From positions 3,073,915-3,137,914 of the forward strand of contig NZ_BAAAPK010000001.1 of assembly GCF_039531105.1 (NCBI RefSeq): a DNA stretch of 64,000 bases, written 5' to 3'. Shown one piece after another: positions 16,486 to 24,908 of the stretch. The number at the start of each line of letters is the position of its first letter. Position 1 is the first letter of the stretch. This DNA is from Microbacterium lacus. GTDB lineage: Bacteria; Actinomycetota; Actinomycetes; Actinomycetales; Microbacteriaceae. Both the position numbers and the translations under genes were made by a program. The notes beneath the pieces are model-generated. The model made no database searches, had not been told where the DNA came from, and saw only the letters and a list, made by a program, of their open reading frames with translations.

Positions 16486-18591
16486 TCAGCCCAGGAGCTC
16501 GGGGCGGCGCCAGTCGGCGCCGTGCACGTGCTGGTCCAGGAACGCGAACACCGTCTCGTACCAGACCACGGCGTGCTGCGGTTTCAGCACCCAGTGGTTC
16601 TCGTCCGGGTAGAACAGGAACTTGTGCACGGTCGAGCCGTCGGGCTGCGCGTGGTGCTCGGCGAGCTCGGACCACAGCCGCAGGCTCTCGCCGATCGGCA
16701 CCCGGTAGTCCCGGTCTCCGTGGATCACGAGCAGGGGCGTGCGGATGCCGTCCACGAAGCGGTGCGGGGAGTTCTCGATCATCGCTTCGGGCGTGAAGAT
16801 GCGCTGCCAGTAGTCGGAGCTGTCGGTCGTGCCGCTGAATTGGTCCAGCGCCCACAGGCTCGCGTGGGTCACGATCGCGCGGAAGCGGTCGGTGTGCCCG
16901 GCGATCCAGTTCGCCATGTAGCCGCCGAACGAGCCCCCCATCGCCGCGGTCTTGGACTCGTCGATGTCGGGGCGGGCGACGACGGCATCCGTGATCGACA
17001 TGAGGTCGGTGTAGGGCTTGCCGCCCCAGCTGTTCCAGCCGCGGGCGATGAACTCCAGCCCGTATCCGGTCGACAGGGCGGGGTCGGGCAGCAGAACGGC
17101 ATACCCGCGGGCGACCGCGAGGAGCGGCGCCCAGCGCCAGCTCCAGGCGTTCCAGCTGTTCAGCGGTCCGCCGTGGATCCACAGCAGCAGCGGGGCGGGC
17201 GCATCCTCGGAGGCGCCCTCGGGCAGCAGCAGCCAGCCGCGCACGCGCGCGCCGTCCTCGGCGGTCGTGTCGACCTCGGTGATCGACCCGGGAGCGACGG
17301 GCAGGACGGCGGGCGTGACGAGCGGCGTCACCGAGCCGTCGGGCGCGATGCGGACCGGGTGGGCGGGCGCGACCCAGTTCGAGCGCAGCGCGACGAGCCC
17401 GCCCGACGCGCGATCCACAGCGACGTGCGTGTACGTGAAGTCGTCCTGGGTGAGCTGCTCTGCCGCGCCGCCGTCCAGGGGCAGCCGGAAGACGGGACCC
17501 CGACCGTCGGAATCCGCCGTGGCGATCAGCACGGCGTCGTCCGCGGCGAACACGAGGCTCGAGGCCCAGCGATCCCACTCGGTCGCGATGCGACGGGCGT
17601 TGCCGCCGTCGATGTCCGACACCCAGACCTCGATGTCGGTGGGCCCCGCGGGGGTGCTCCGGACAGAGCGCAGGTAGGCGAGCGTCCGCCCGTCGTGACT
17701 GACGGTCGGCGCCTCGAAGTCGACCCCCGGCTCGTCGAACAGCCACGTGCGCTCACCCGTGGCCACGTCGATCGCGGCGAGGGCGAACCGTCCGTCGCGG
17801 GTCTCGGGGATGCGCAGCGCGGCGATCAGAGTCGTGCCGTCCGGGGTGAGGGCGGCACCGGCGATGTCGGCGCTGCGACCCGGGGCGGGAGTCAGGTCGG
17901 CCGGGCGCGGCAGCGTCGCCGGATAGGGCGTGCCGGCATCCCCGTCCTCGTCGACCGCGTCACCGGGCGCGCGATCATCGGACTCGGCGGGAACAGCAGC
18001 CACCGTGTCGGCGAGTGCGGAGAGGTCGAGGGCGAGCAGGTGCGGCTCGGCGGGACCGAGGTCGTGATCCCAGAAGCGCACCGGGTAGGACTCGTGCAGG
18101 ATCGCGGAGACCTTCTTCTTCTTGCGGAGCGCCCGCAGCTTCGCCTCCGCCTCCAGGCTCTCACCGCCGGGCAGCAGCTCGGCGCTCAGCACGACGCGGG
18201 AGGCGTCCTGTGCCACCGCCGCGATCGACCCGACGCCTCCCGCGAGCCGGGTCACCGGACGAGCCTCGCCGACGGTCGCCGGCAGCAGCCAGAGCTGGGC
18301 CGAGTCGTCGTCCTCGTCGGCCTCGCTGTCGGCGCGGGCGGACACGAACAGGATGTCGCCGTCGGCCGTGAAGGAGGCGCTGGACTCGCCCTTGGCCGAG
18401 CGCGTCAGTCGCGCCGGCGACCCCGCTCCGTCCGTCGGGACCGTCCACAGGGATCGCTCGTACGCGGTGCCGTCCTTCTTGAGCGTGGCGACCGTGAGCA
18501 CGGCACGGGTGCCGTCCGGTGACAGCGCGAGCGCCTCCACGCGGGGCAGGGCGATGTAGTCCTCGAGTGAGCGGAAGGGAGTCGATGGCAT
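16486..18591 (-). CDS. S9-family prolyl oligopeptidase / acylaminoacyl-peptidase
   Basis: A 701-residue serine peptidase. The N-terminal about 430 residues form a beta-propeller with repeating WD40-like blades (for example ALSPDGTRAVLTVATL, TPDGTTLIAALRIPETRD). The C-terminal alpha/beta hydrolase domain has nucleophile Ser554 (MGGSFGGYMAN), Asp628 (IHGDRDYRVP) and His666 (YPDENHWV). No signal peptide, so intracellular peptide degradation is likely. The ATG at 18591 has TAGCGT seven bases upstream (leaderless type); a GTG at 18600 is the alternative. It lies 38 bp downstream of the PLP enzyme. Confidence 0.93.
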   Translation of the reverse strand: MPSTPFRSLEDYIALPRVEALALSPDGTRAVLTVATLKKDGTAYERSLWTVPTDGAGSPARLTRSAKGESSASFTADGDILFVSARADSEADEDDDSAQLWLLPATVGEARPVTRLAGGVGSIAAVAQDASRVVLSAELLPGGESLEAEAKLRALRKKKKVSAILHESYPVRFWDHDLGPAEPHLLALDLSALADTVAAVPAESDDRAPGDAVDEDGDAGTPYPATLPRPADLTPAPGRSADIAGAALTPDGTTLIAALRIPETRDGRFALAAIDVATGERTWLFDEPGVDFEAPTVSHDGRTLAYLRSVRSTPAGPTDIEVWVSDIDGGNARRIATEWDRWASSLVFAADDAVLIATADSDGRGPVFRLPLDGGAAEQLTQDDFTYTHVAVDRASGGLVALRSNWVAPAHPVRIAPDGSVTPLVTPAVLPVAPGSITEVDTTAEDGARVRGWLLLPEGASEDAPAPLLLWIHGGPLNSWNAWSWRWAPLLAVARGYAVLLPDPALSTGYGLEFIARGWNSWGGKPYTDLMSITDAVVARPDIDESKTAAMGGSFGGYMANWIAGHTDRFRAIVTHASLWALDQFSGTTDSSDYWQRIFTPEAMIENSPHRFVDGIRTPLLVIHGDRDYRVPIGESLRLWSELAEHHAQPDGSTVHKFLFYPDENHWVLKPQHAVVWYETVFAFLDQHVHGADWRRPELLG

Positions 18592-18629
18592 GCGTTCCAC
18601 GCTAACCCGCGGATGCCGGAAGCCGGCGG

Positions 18630-19856
18630 TCAGGCCGGGGTGGGCGTGCGGGTCAGCTCGGGTGCGGCATCCGACAGCGCGTCCGCAGCGGCGAGCGCGA
18701 CGAGCAGGTCATCCGTGAGGTCATCGACGTCCTCGAGACCGATCGACAGGCGCACGACCCCCGCGCCCGGCTTCGCCTCCCCCGCGACGGGGCGGTGCGT
18801 GAGCGACGCCGGATGCTGCACGAGCGAGTCGATGCCGCCGAGCGAGACCGCGTGCTCGATCAGCTCGCACGACTCGGTGAACCGCGCCGCCGCGTCGTAT
18901 CCGCCGGCGAGTTCGAGCGCGATGATCGAGCCGGGTCCGTCGAGCTGCCGGCCGAGGAGCCCCGCGGGATCCTGACCCGCAAGCCCCGGATAGAAGACAC
19001 GAGCGACGGCAGGATGCGCGCTGATGCGCTCCGCGAGCATCCCGGCGGTCCGCTGCTGCGCGCGCACGCGCAGGGGCAGGGTGCGCAGCCCTCGGTGCAG
19101 GAGGTAGGCGGCCATCGGATGCAGGAGTCCCCCGGTCAGGGCGCGCACCTGACGCAGCCGCCGCACCCACTCCTCGTTTGTCGCGACGACGCCGCCCATG
19201 ACGTCGCCGTGGCCACCGAGATACTTCGTCGCGCTGTGCAGGACGAGGGTCGCACCGTGGCGCGCCGGCTGCTGCAGAACCGGCGTCGCGAACGTGTTGT
19301 CCACGAGCACCGGAACATCACCGGCGGCGGCGACCACCTCGGCGAGGTCGACGAGCTCGAGCGTGGGGTTGGCCGGGGTCTCCACGATGACGAGGCCCGT
19401 CTGCGGCGTGATGGCCGACGCGATCTCCTCGACGTGCGCCCAGGTCACGGTCGTGGCGAGCAGGCCGTTCTCGAGCACGTGATCGGTGCCGCCGTAGAGC
19501 GGTCGGACCGCGACGATGTGGGGCTTTCCCGCGGTCGCGGTCGCGATCAGGCAGGCAGCCAAAGCCGCCATGCCGCTCGCGAAGGCGACGGCACCTTCGG
19601 TGTGCTCGAGGTCGGCGAGCGCGTCCTCGAACCGCGCGACCCCGGGCTGCCACAGCCGCTGATACACCGCGCTGCGACCCGGGCCGAGGTCGTGCCCGGT
19701 TGCGAGCTCTTCGTACGCGAGCCCGCCGGTATCGACATCGGGCAACGGGTACGTGGTCGAGAAGTCGATGGGCGGGACGTGAGCGCCGCTTTCGCGCAGG
19801 CCCTGCATCCCGCCGTGGACGGCGCGGGTGTCGAGGCGATGGTGACGGGGATCCAT
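18630..19856 (-). CDS. Trans-sulfuration-type PLP enzyme (cystathionine gamma-synthase/lyase or methionine gamma-lyase)
   Basis: A 408-residue PLP enzyme of the Cys/Met metabolism family. The PLP-binding Lys is K211 in LHSATKYLGGHGD; the cofactor Asp is in VLVDNTFATPV, and the active-site Tyr region is SAVYQRLWQPGVARFE. Start is the ATG at 19856, where family homology begins (DTRAVHGG). It diverges from an Lrp/AsnC regulator that probably controls it. Whether it makes cystathionine or cleaves homocysteine, cysteine or methionine cannot be decided; the ALTGGLLHPMAAYLLHRGLRT context fits the lyases at least as well. Confidence 0.88.
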   Translation of the reverse strand: MDPRHHRLDTRAVHGGMQGLRESGAHVPPIDFSTTYPLPDVDTGGLAYEELATGHDLGPGRSAVYQRLWQPGVARFEDALADLEHTEGAVAFASGMAALAACLIATATAGKPHIVAVRPLYGGTDHVLENGLLATTVTWAHVEEIASAITPQTGLVIVETPANPTLELVDLAEVVAAAGDVPVLVDNTFATPVLQQPARHGATLVLHSATKYLGGHGDVMGGVVATNEEWVRRLRQVRALTGGLLHPMAAYLLHRGLRTLPLRVRAQQRTAGMLAERISAHPAVARVFYPGLAGQDPAGLLGRQLDGPGSIIALELAGGYDAAARFTESCELIEHAVSLGGIDSLVQHPASLTHRPVAGEAKPGAGVVRLSIGLEDVDDLTDDLLVALAAADALSDAAPELTRTPTPA

Positions 19857-19966
19857 GCGTCGAGGACAACAGAAACTGCGCGAATCGGCAATCGACTCTG
19901 GAGGATGCCGATCCTTCCATAGACTCGGTCGAAGAATCTTCACCCACCGCTCGGCGAAGGAGCCCC

Positions 19967-20443
19967 ATGGCGCAGGTCCTTGAACTCGACCGGACGGACC
20001 GCGCGCTGTTGCGGGCCCTGACCGCGAACGCCCGCGCGTCGGGGGCATCGCTCGCCTCGACTCTGGGCATCGCGGAGTCGACGGTGTCGCTGCGCCTGCG
20101 CCGGCTCCAGACCAGCGGCGTGATCCGTCGCTATCGGGTCGATCTCAACCCGCTCGCGCTGGGTGCGACCGTGCAGGCCCTCATCGCGATCCGGCTCGTC
20201 AAGCACGCGCGCGAAGAGATCGAGGCCTTCCGGCGTGCCGCGCCGAGCCTGCCCGGCGTGCTGAGCCTGTTCCACATGGCGGGCGCGGACGACTTCCTGC
20301 TGCACGTCATGGCGCGCGACGCCGCTGAGCTGCGCGAGTTCGTCCTCGCACACCTCACCGGACACCCGGCGGTGGCCCACACCGAGACGAACCTGATCTT
20401 CGAGCACGCCGACGGCGACGGGTGGGAGCAGCTGATCCGCTGA
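19967..20443 (+). CDS. Lrp/AsnC-family transcriptional regulator
   Basis: A 158-residue regulator: N-terminal winged HTH (about 1-55; LDRTDRALLRALTANAR, AESTVSLRLRRLQTSGVIRRY) and C-terminal RAM ligand-binding domain (about 65-150; LPGVLSLFHMAGADDFLLHV). The start ATGGCGCAGG follows GAAGGAG nine bases upstream. Divergent from the trans-sulfuration PLP enzyme with about 110 bp between, so an amino-acid-responsive control of that gene is the likely role. Annotated start may be off by one base. Confidence 0.92.
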   Translation: MAQVLELDRTDRALLRALTANARASGASLASTLGIAESTVSLRLRRLQTSGVIRRYRVDLNPLALGATVQALIAIRLVKHAREEIEAFRRAAPSLPGVLSLFHMAGADDFLLHVMARDAAELREFVLAHLTGHPAVAHTETNLIFEHADGDGWEQLIR

Positions 20444-20579
20444 GCTGCTCCGCTCAAGTGGCGGTTTCTGCCGCCTCCGCGCGCGGGAAGCGACAGATAG
20501 TGACCCCTTCGTCGCGCGCGGCGATGGGGATGGCGCACGCGGGTGCGGCGCGGCAGACTTTCGCCGAAGGGAGCGCGCC

Positions 20580-21665
20580 GTGAGCCAGGACGATGACCCC
20601 ACCGCAGACGAGTTCGCGGAGCGCCTTTTCGCCTCTGCCCTCGGCATGGCCGAGACACTCTCCGTCTACGTCGGCGACCGGCTCGGCTGGTATCGCACCC
20701 TCGCCGAGTCGGGCCCCCGCACGCCGGTCGAGCTCGCCGAACGCACCGGTACCGACGCTCGCTACTGCCGCGAGTGGCTCGAGCATCAGGCCGTGTCGGG
20801 CATCCTCGCGGTGCAGTCGACTCCGGATGCCGCTCCTGACGAGCGGCGGTACGCCTTGGCTCCGGGCCCGGCCGAAGTACTCACGGACGAGCGAAGCCTG
20901 AGCTATCTCGCCCCCCTCGCGCGGATGTTCGCCGCCGCCGGACCGACGCTCCCCGATCTCCTGCAGGCCTACCGGACCGGGGAGGGTGTGAGCTGGGAGC
21001 AGCTCGGCCCGGACGCCCGCGAGGCCCAGGCCGACATGAACCGGCCGTGGTTCGATCGCCTCCCCGATGCGCTCGGCCGTGTGGACGGCATCCGCTCCCT
21101 GCTAAAGCGACCCGGCGCGCGCGTCGCCGATGTCGGCAGCGGCGCCGGCTGGTCCTCGATCGCGCTCGCACTCGCACATCCCGGATTGCAGGTCGACGGG
21201 TTCGACGTCGACGACCCGTCGATCGAGACCGCTCGTCGCAACGCCCTGCAGGCCGGGGTCGCCGAACGCGTGCGCTTCCACAACGCCGACGCCGACGGCC
21301 TGTCAGGGTTCGGGCCGTTCGATGCCGCTTTCGCTTTCGAATGCCTGCACGACATGCCGAGGCCCGTCGATGTGCTCCGTTCGATGCGTCTGGCGGTGCG
21401 CGACGGAGGTCCGATCGTGATCATGGATGAAGCGGTCGCAGAGACTTTCACCGCTCCGGGCGATGACATCGAGCGCATCATGTACGGCTTCAGCCTGTTC
21501 GTGTGCCTGCCCGACAGCATGTCGCACCGGCCGACCGTCGCCACCGGCACGGTCATGCGCCCGGCGACACTGCAGAAATATGCGCGCGAGGCCGGATTCC
21601 GCGACGTGGAGGTCCTGCCGGTCGGCGAGTTCGGCTTCTTCCGCTTCTACTCGCTCGTTCCGTGA
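20580..21665 (+). CDS. Class I SAM-dependent methyltransferase with N-terminal winged helix (Rv2258c-like)
   Basis: A 361-residue protein. The first about 100 residues form a winged-helix dimerisation domain (SVYVGDRLGWYRTLAE, TPVELAERTGTDARYCREWLEHQ), followed by a Rossmann methyltransferase with motif I VADVGSGAGWSSIALA (about 182-197), an acidic residue in VDGFDVDDPS, and motif IV AAFAFECLHDM. This arrangement matches Rv2258c-like small-molecule methyltransferases. GTG start with GGGAG eight bases upstream. A 136-bp gap precedes it. Substrate unknown. Confidence 0.88.
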   Translation: MSQDDDPTADEFAERLFASALGMAETLSVYVGDRLGWYRTLAESGPRTPVELAERTGTDARYCREWLEHQAVSGILAVQSTPDAAPDERRYALAPGPAEVLTDERSLSYLAPLARMFAAAGPTLPDLLQAYRTGEGVSWEQLGPDAREAQADMNRPWFDRLPDALGRVDGIRSLLKRPGARVADVGSGAGWSSIALALAHPGLQVDGFDVDDPSIETARRNALQAGVAERVRFHNADADGLSGFGPFDAAFAFECLHDMPRPVDVLRSMRLAVRDGGPIVIMDEAVAETFTAPGDDIERIMYGFSLFVCLPDSMSHRPTVATGTVMRPATLQKYAREAGFRDVEVLPVGEFGFFRFYSLVP

Positions 21666-21671
21666 CGCCGG

Positions 21672-22295
21672 TCAGCGCGCCCTGATCGAACCGGGCGCAG
21701 CCCCGAGCAGGATCTCCGCCGCCCGCGCCATCTTGGCGGCCGACCCCTCGGCCTCGACACCGCGAGCCAGGGACTGCGCGTTCAGGCCGTCGATCATGCC
21801 GAGGAGCTGCCACGCGGCATCCGCGGCGTCGGCGGTGAAGTCGCCCGCAGCCCGGCCTTCCTCGATGAGCGCGGCCACCATCCGGTGCCACGCGTCCATC
21901 TGCGCGCGCACCGCGTCCGCCAGCGCGGGGTTGCGCCGCCCCAGCGCCCACGCCTCGGCCCACACGACCGTGATGTCCTCACGCGTGCCGTCCAGCAGGG
22001 TCTCCAGCAGCGCCGCCATGCGCTCCGCCGGGCTCGCCACAGCACCGATCTCGATCTCGACCTCACGGATCTCCGCGTCGACGAGATCCGTGTAGACGCG
22101 CGCGACGAGCTCGTCCATCGAGGGCTGGTAGTGCGCGATCAGACCGGACGCCACCCCCGCACGCTCCGCCACGGCGCGGAGCGTCAGCGCGCTGAGGCCC
22201 TGCTCCCGCGCGAGTTCGGTCGCGGCGGCGAGGATCTCGGCCGATCGCTCGGCGGGCGACTTGCGCGTGCGGGGTTTCGCCGAAGTGCTTGACAT
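21672..22295 (-). CDS. TetR-family repressor of the NCS1/agmatine deiminase operon
   Basis: A 207-residue TetR regulator: HTH at about 15-60 (AEILAAATELAREQGLSALT, RAVAERAGVASGLIAHY) and an all-helical ligand domain. The ATG at 22295 has GGAGAC just upstream. It diverges from the permease gene, and a perfect palindrome lies in the 52-bp gap, so it very likely represses the permease operon and itself. The ligand may be the transported amine or nucleobase-like compound. Confidence 0.9.
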   Translation of the reverse strand: MSSTSAKPRTRKSPAERSAEILAAATELAREQGLSALTLRAVAERAGVASGLIAHYQPSMDELVARVYTDLVDAEIREVEIEIGAVASPAERMAALLETLLDGTREDITVVWAEAWALGRRNPALADAVRAQMDAWHRMVAALIEEGRAAGDFTADAADAAWQLLGMIDGLNAQSLARGVEAEGSAAKMARAAEILLGAAPGSIRAR

Positions 22296-22324
22296 GTCTC
22301 CGCCAGTGTAGGTACCGTCTGGTC

Positions 22325-22344
22325 TATTGATCGCTTGATCAATA
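22325..22344. promoter_or_regulatory. Palindromic TetR operator
   Basis: TATTGATC, four bases GCTT, GATCAATA: a perfect 8+4+8 palindrome in the divergent 52-bp gap between the TetR gene and the permease gene. It is AT-rich against a very GC-rich background, and ends four bases before the first possible permease start. Confidence 0.75.
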
Positions 22345-22347
22345 CTA

Positions 22348-23886
22348 ATGGCAACGAAAGCGGATGACATGAGCATCACCGCGCGGACCGGCGACGTCGC
22401 CGGTCACATCGAGACCCGCGGCATCGACTGCATCCCGGATGCCGAGCGCCACGGCCGGCCCCGCTCGCTGTTCGGAATCTGGGCGGCGGCGAACGTGCTG
22501 TACCTCAACTTCGTGTTCGGCGGCATCCTCATGCTGCTCGGACTCGGCCTGTGGGAGTCCCTCGCCCTGTGCGTGCTGGGCAACCTGTGGTGGTTCGTGA
22601 TCGGCTGGATCGCCGTCAGCGGTCCGGCCGCCGGCACCCCGAGCGTCATGATCATGCGCGCGATGTTCGGCGTGCGCGGCAACGCGCTGTTCGGATCGGG
22701 ACTCGGCGTCCTGATCGGTCTGTTCTACATCGTGCTGAACCTGGCGTTCACGACGCTCGCCAGCCAGGCGCTGCTCGCGAGCGTCGGCGTGGTCGTGCCC
22801 GACTCCCTCGCCGTGCTGCTGCTGGTCGCCGTGTCGGCGCTGAGTCTGATCGTCAGCGTCTTCGGGCACGCCACGATCGAGAAGCTCAGCGGGTACCTCT
22901 CCGTCGCAGTCGGCCTGTGCTTCGCCGCGGTCGCCGTGTTCGTGATCGGCGCGACCGACTGGTCGTACACCCCGGAAGCGCTGCCCGCCTCGGAGAACAT
23001 CGCGCTCCTGCTGCTCGGTTTCACGATCGTGGCGTCCGGCCCGCTGTCCTGGGGCACGAGCGCCGACTACTCGCGATATCTCCCCCGCGCCACGTCGCGC
23101 GGCGCGATCGTGCTCTGGACCGCGTTCGGCGGGTTCGTGCCCTCGGTCCTGATCTCCGCGATGGGCGTGCTCGCCGCGACCGCGATCGACATGACCGACC
23201 CGCAGACGGCGATCGCCGAGATCATCCCGGCCTGGCTCTACCCCGTGTCCCTCCTCGCGATCATCGTCGGCACGCTCGCGAACAACGTCCTGTGCTCGTA
23301 CTCGACCGGACTGTACGCGCAGGCGTTCGTCCCCCGGATCCGCCGAGCCGTCTCGGTCGTCATCGTCGGCGTGGTCGCCGCAGTGCTCGCCTGCTACCTG
23401 CTGTGGGGCGCACCGCGGTTCCTGGACACCCTGAGCTACGCGATCGAGATCGCCGTCGCCGTCATGGGGCCGCTCGTGGCGATCTACGCGATCGACATCG
23501 TGCTGCGTCGTGGACGCTACGACGGCGTGGCGCTCAACGACACGAGCCGCCGCAGCCCGTTCTGGTACACGGGCGGCTGGTTCGCCCCTGGCACGATCGC
23601 CATGGTGCTCGCGACCACGGTGGCGGTGCTCATGGTCAACACGACGCTGTACACCGGACCGATCTCGGCCGCGCTCGGCGGCGCGGACCTGTCCTCGATC
23701 GCGGGGCCGGCGCTGGCGGCATCCGTCTACGCCCTGCTGTGGCGCACGATGCGGCCGTACAGCGACCCCGCCGCCCGCCCCGGCGCCGCTGATCCGGCGG
23801 CCGCATTCTCCCCCGGTGCGCCCGCGCACCCCGAACGTCACAATGAGAGCATCGCCGACCGCGAGCCCGTGAGGAGCACCCGATGA
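22348..23886 (+). CDS. NCS1-family cytosine/purine-type permease
   Basis: A 512-residue membrane transporter with about 12 helices. The NCS1 features are visible: LFGIWAAANVLYLNFVFGG in helix 1, GNLWWFVIGWIAVSGPAAG, MIMRAMFGVRGNALFG and GTSADYSRYLP. It moves a nucleobase, hydantoin, thiamine-like or related compound with a cation. The reading frame begins with ATG at 22348; a second in-frame ATG at 22369 is equally likely because the first lies against the operator. The last 35 residues are a hydrophilic tail overlapping the next gene (ATGA). First gene of the TetR-controlled operon. Confidence 0.88.
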   Translation: MATKADDMSITARTGDVAGHIETRGIDCIPDAERHGRPRSLFGIWAAANVLYLNFVFGGILMLLGLGLWESLALCVLGNLWWFVIGWIAVSGPAAGTPSVMIMRAMFGVRGNALFGSGLGVLIGLFYIVLNLAFTTLASQALLASVGVVVPDSLAVLLLVAVSALSLIVSVFGHATIEKLSGYLSVAVGLCFAAVAVFVIGATDWSYTPEALPASENIALLLLGFTIVASGPLSWGTSADYSRYLPRATSRGAIVLWTAFGGFVPSVLISAMGVLAATAIDMTDPQTAIAEIIPAWLYPVSLLAIIVGTLANNVLCSYSTGLYAQAFVPRIRRAVSVVIVGVVAAVLACYLLWGAPRFLDTLSYAIEIAVAVMGPLVAIYAIDIVLRRGRYDGVALNDTSRRSPFWYTGGWFAPGTIAMVLATTVAVLMVNTTLYTGPISAALGGADLSSIAGPALAASVYALLWRTMRPYSDPAARPGAADPAAAFSPGAPAHPERHNESIADREPVRSTR

Positions 23887-24908
23887 CCTGGACCATGCCC
23901 GCAGAATTCGCGCCGCAGGAGCGCATCTGGATGGCCTTCCCGCGCGTGGGCAACACGCTCGGCGACGACGCCGACTCGGCGGATGAGGCCCGCGACACGT
24001 GGGCGGCGGTCGCGAACGCGGCCGCGCGCTTCGAGCCCGTGACGATGGTCGTCGACCCCTCGGCCGTGACCGAGGCGCGTGCGCGCCTGTCCGCCGACGT
24101 CGAGATCGAGATCGCGCCGCTCGACGACTTCTGGATGCGCGACATCGGCCCGACCTTCGTCCTCGACGAGGCGGGCACGCTGGGCGCCGTGGACTGGACC
24201 TTCAACGGGTGGGGCGCGAACGCCTGGGCGACCTGGGAACGCGACGACCGCATCGGCGCGACCGTCGCCGGCCTCGCCGGGGCCACGCACCTGCCGTCCC
24301 CGCTCGTGAACGAAGGCGGCGGCATCCACGTCGACGGGGAGGGCACGGTCCTCGTGACCGAGACGGTGCAGCTCGACCCGCGCCGCAACCCGTACGCCAC
24401 GAAGGAACGCGTGGAGTGGGAGCTGCAGCGCACGATCGGTGCGACGAAGGTCATCTGGCTGCCGCGCGGGCTCACGCGCGACTACGAATCGGCCGGCACC
24501 CGCGGGCACGTCGACATGGTGGCCGCGTTCGCCGCGCCGGGCCGCGTGCTGCTGCACTGGCAGGACGATCCCGCCCACCCCGACTACGGCGTCGTGCGGC
24601 AGATCCGCGCCGTGCTCGAAGAGGCGACGGATGCCGCCGGCCGGCACCTCGAGATCATCGAGCTGCCCGCCCCCGCGACGCTGCGGGACGAGGACGGATT
24701 CGTGGATTGGAACTACGCCAACCATCTGGTGGTGAACGGCGGCGTCATCGCGTGCGGCTACGGTGAACCGGAGGCGGACGCGCGCGCTGCCGGGATCCTC
24801 GCCGAGGCCTACGGACGGGAAGTGGTCACGATCGACGCCCGCCCGATCCTGCAGCGGGGCGGCGGCATCCACTGCATCACCCAGCAGCAGCCGCGGGCCG
24901 GCCGATGA
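23883..24908 (+). CDS. Agmatine deiminase / peptidylarginine deiminase-family enzyme
   Basis: A 341-residue guanidino-modifying enzyme of the length expected for agmatine iminohydrolase. The N-terminal APQERIWMAFP and DDFWMRDIGPTFV motifs, VNEGGGIHVDGEG, the GHVDMVAAF His region, and the nucleophile Cys331 in RGGGIHCITQQQP are all present. The family hydrolyses agmatine to N-carbamoylputrescine and ammonia. It is coupled by ATGA overlaps to the permease before it and the amidase after it. Confidence 0.9.
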   Translation: MTWTMPAEFAPQERIWMAFPRVGNTLGDDADSADEARDTWAAVANAAARFEPVTMVVDPSAVTEARARLSADVEIEIAPLDDFWMRDIGPTFVLDEAGTLGAVDWTFNGWGANAWATWERDDRIGATVAGLAGATHLPSPLVNEGGGIHVDGEGTVLVTETVQLDPRRNPYATKERVEWELQRTIGATKVIWLPRGLTRDYESAGTRGHVDMVAAFAAPGRVLLHWQDDPAHPDYGVVRQIRAVLEEATDAAGRHLEIIELPAPATLRDEDGFVDWNYANHLVVNGGVIACGYGEPEADARAAGILAEAYGREVVTIDARPILQRGGGIHCITQQQPRAGR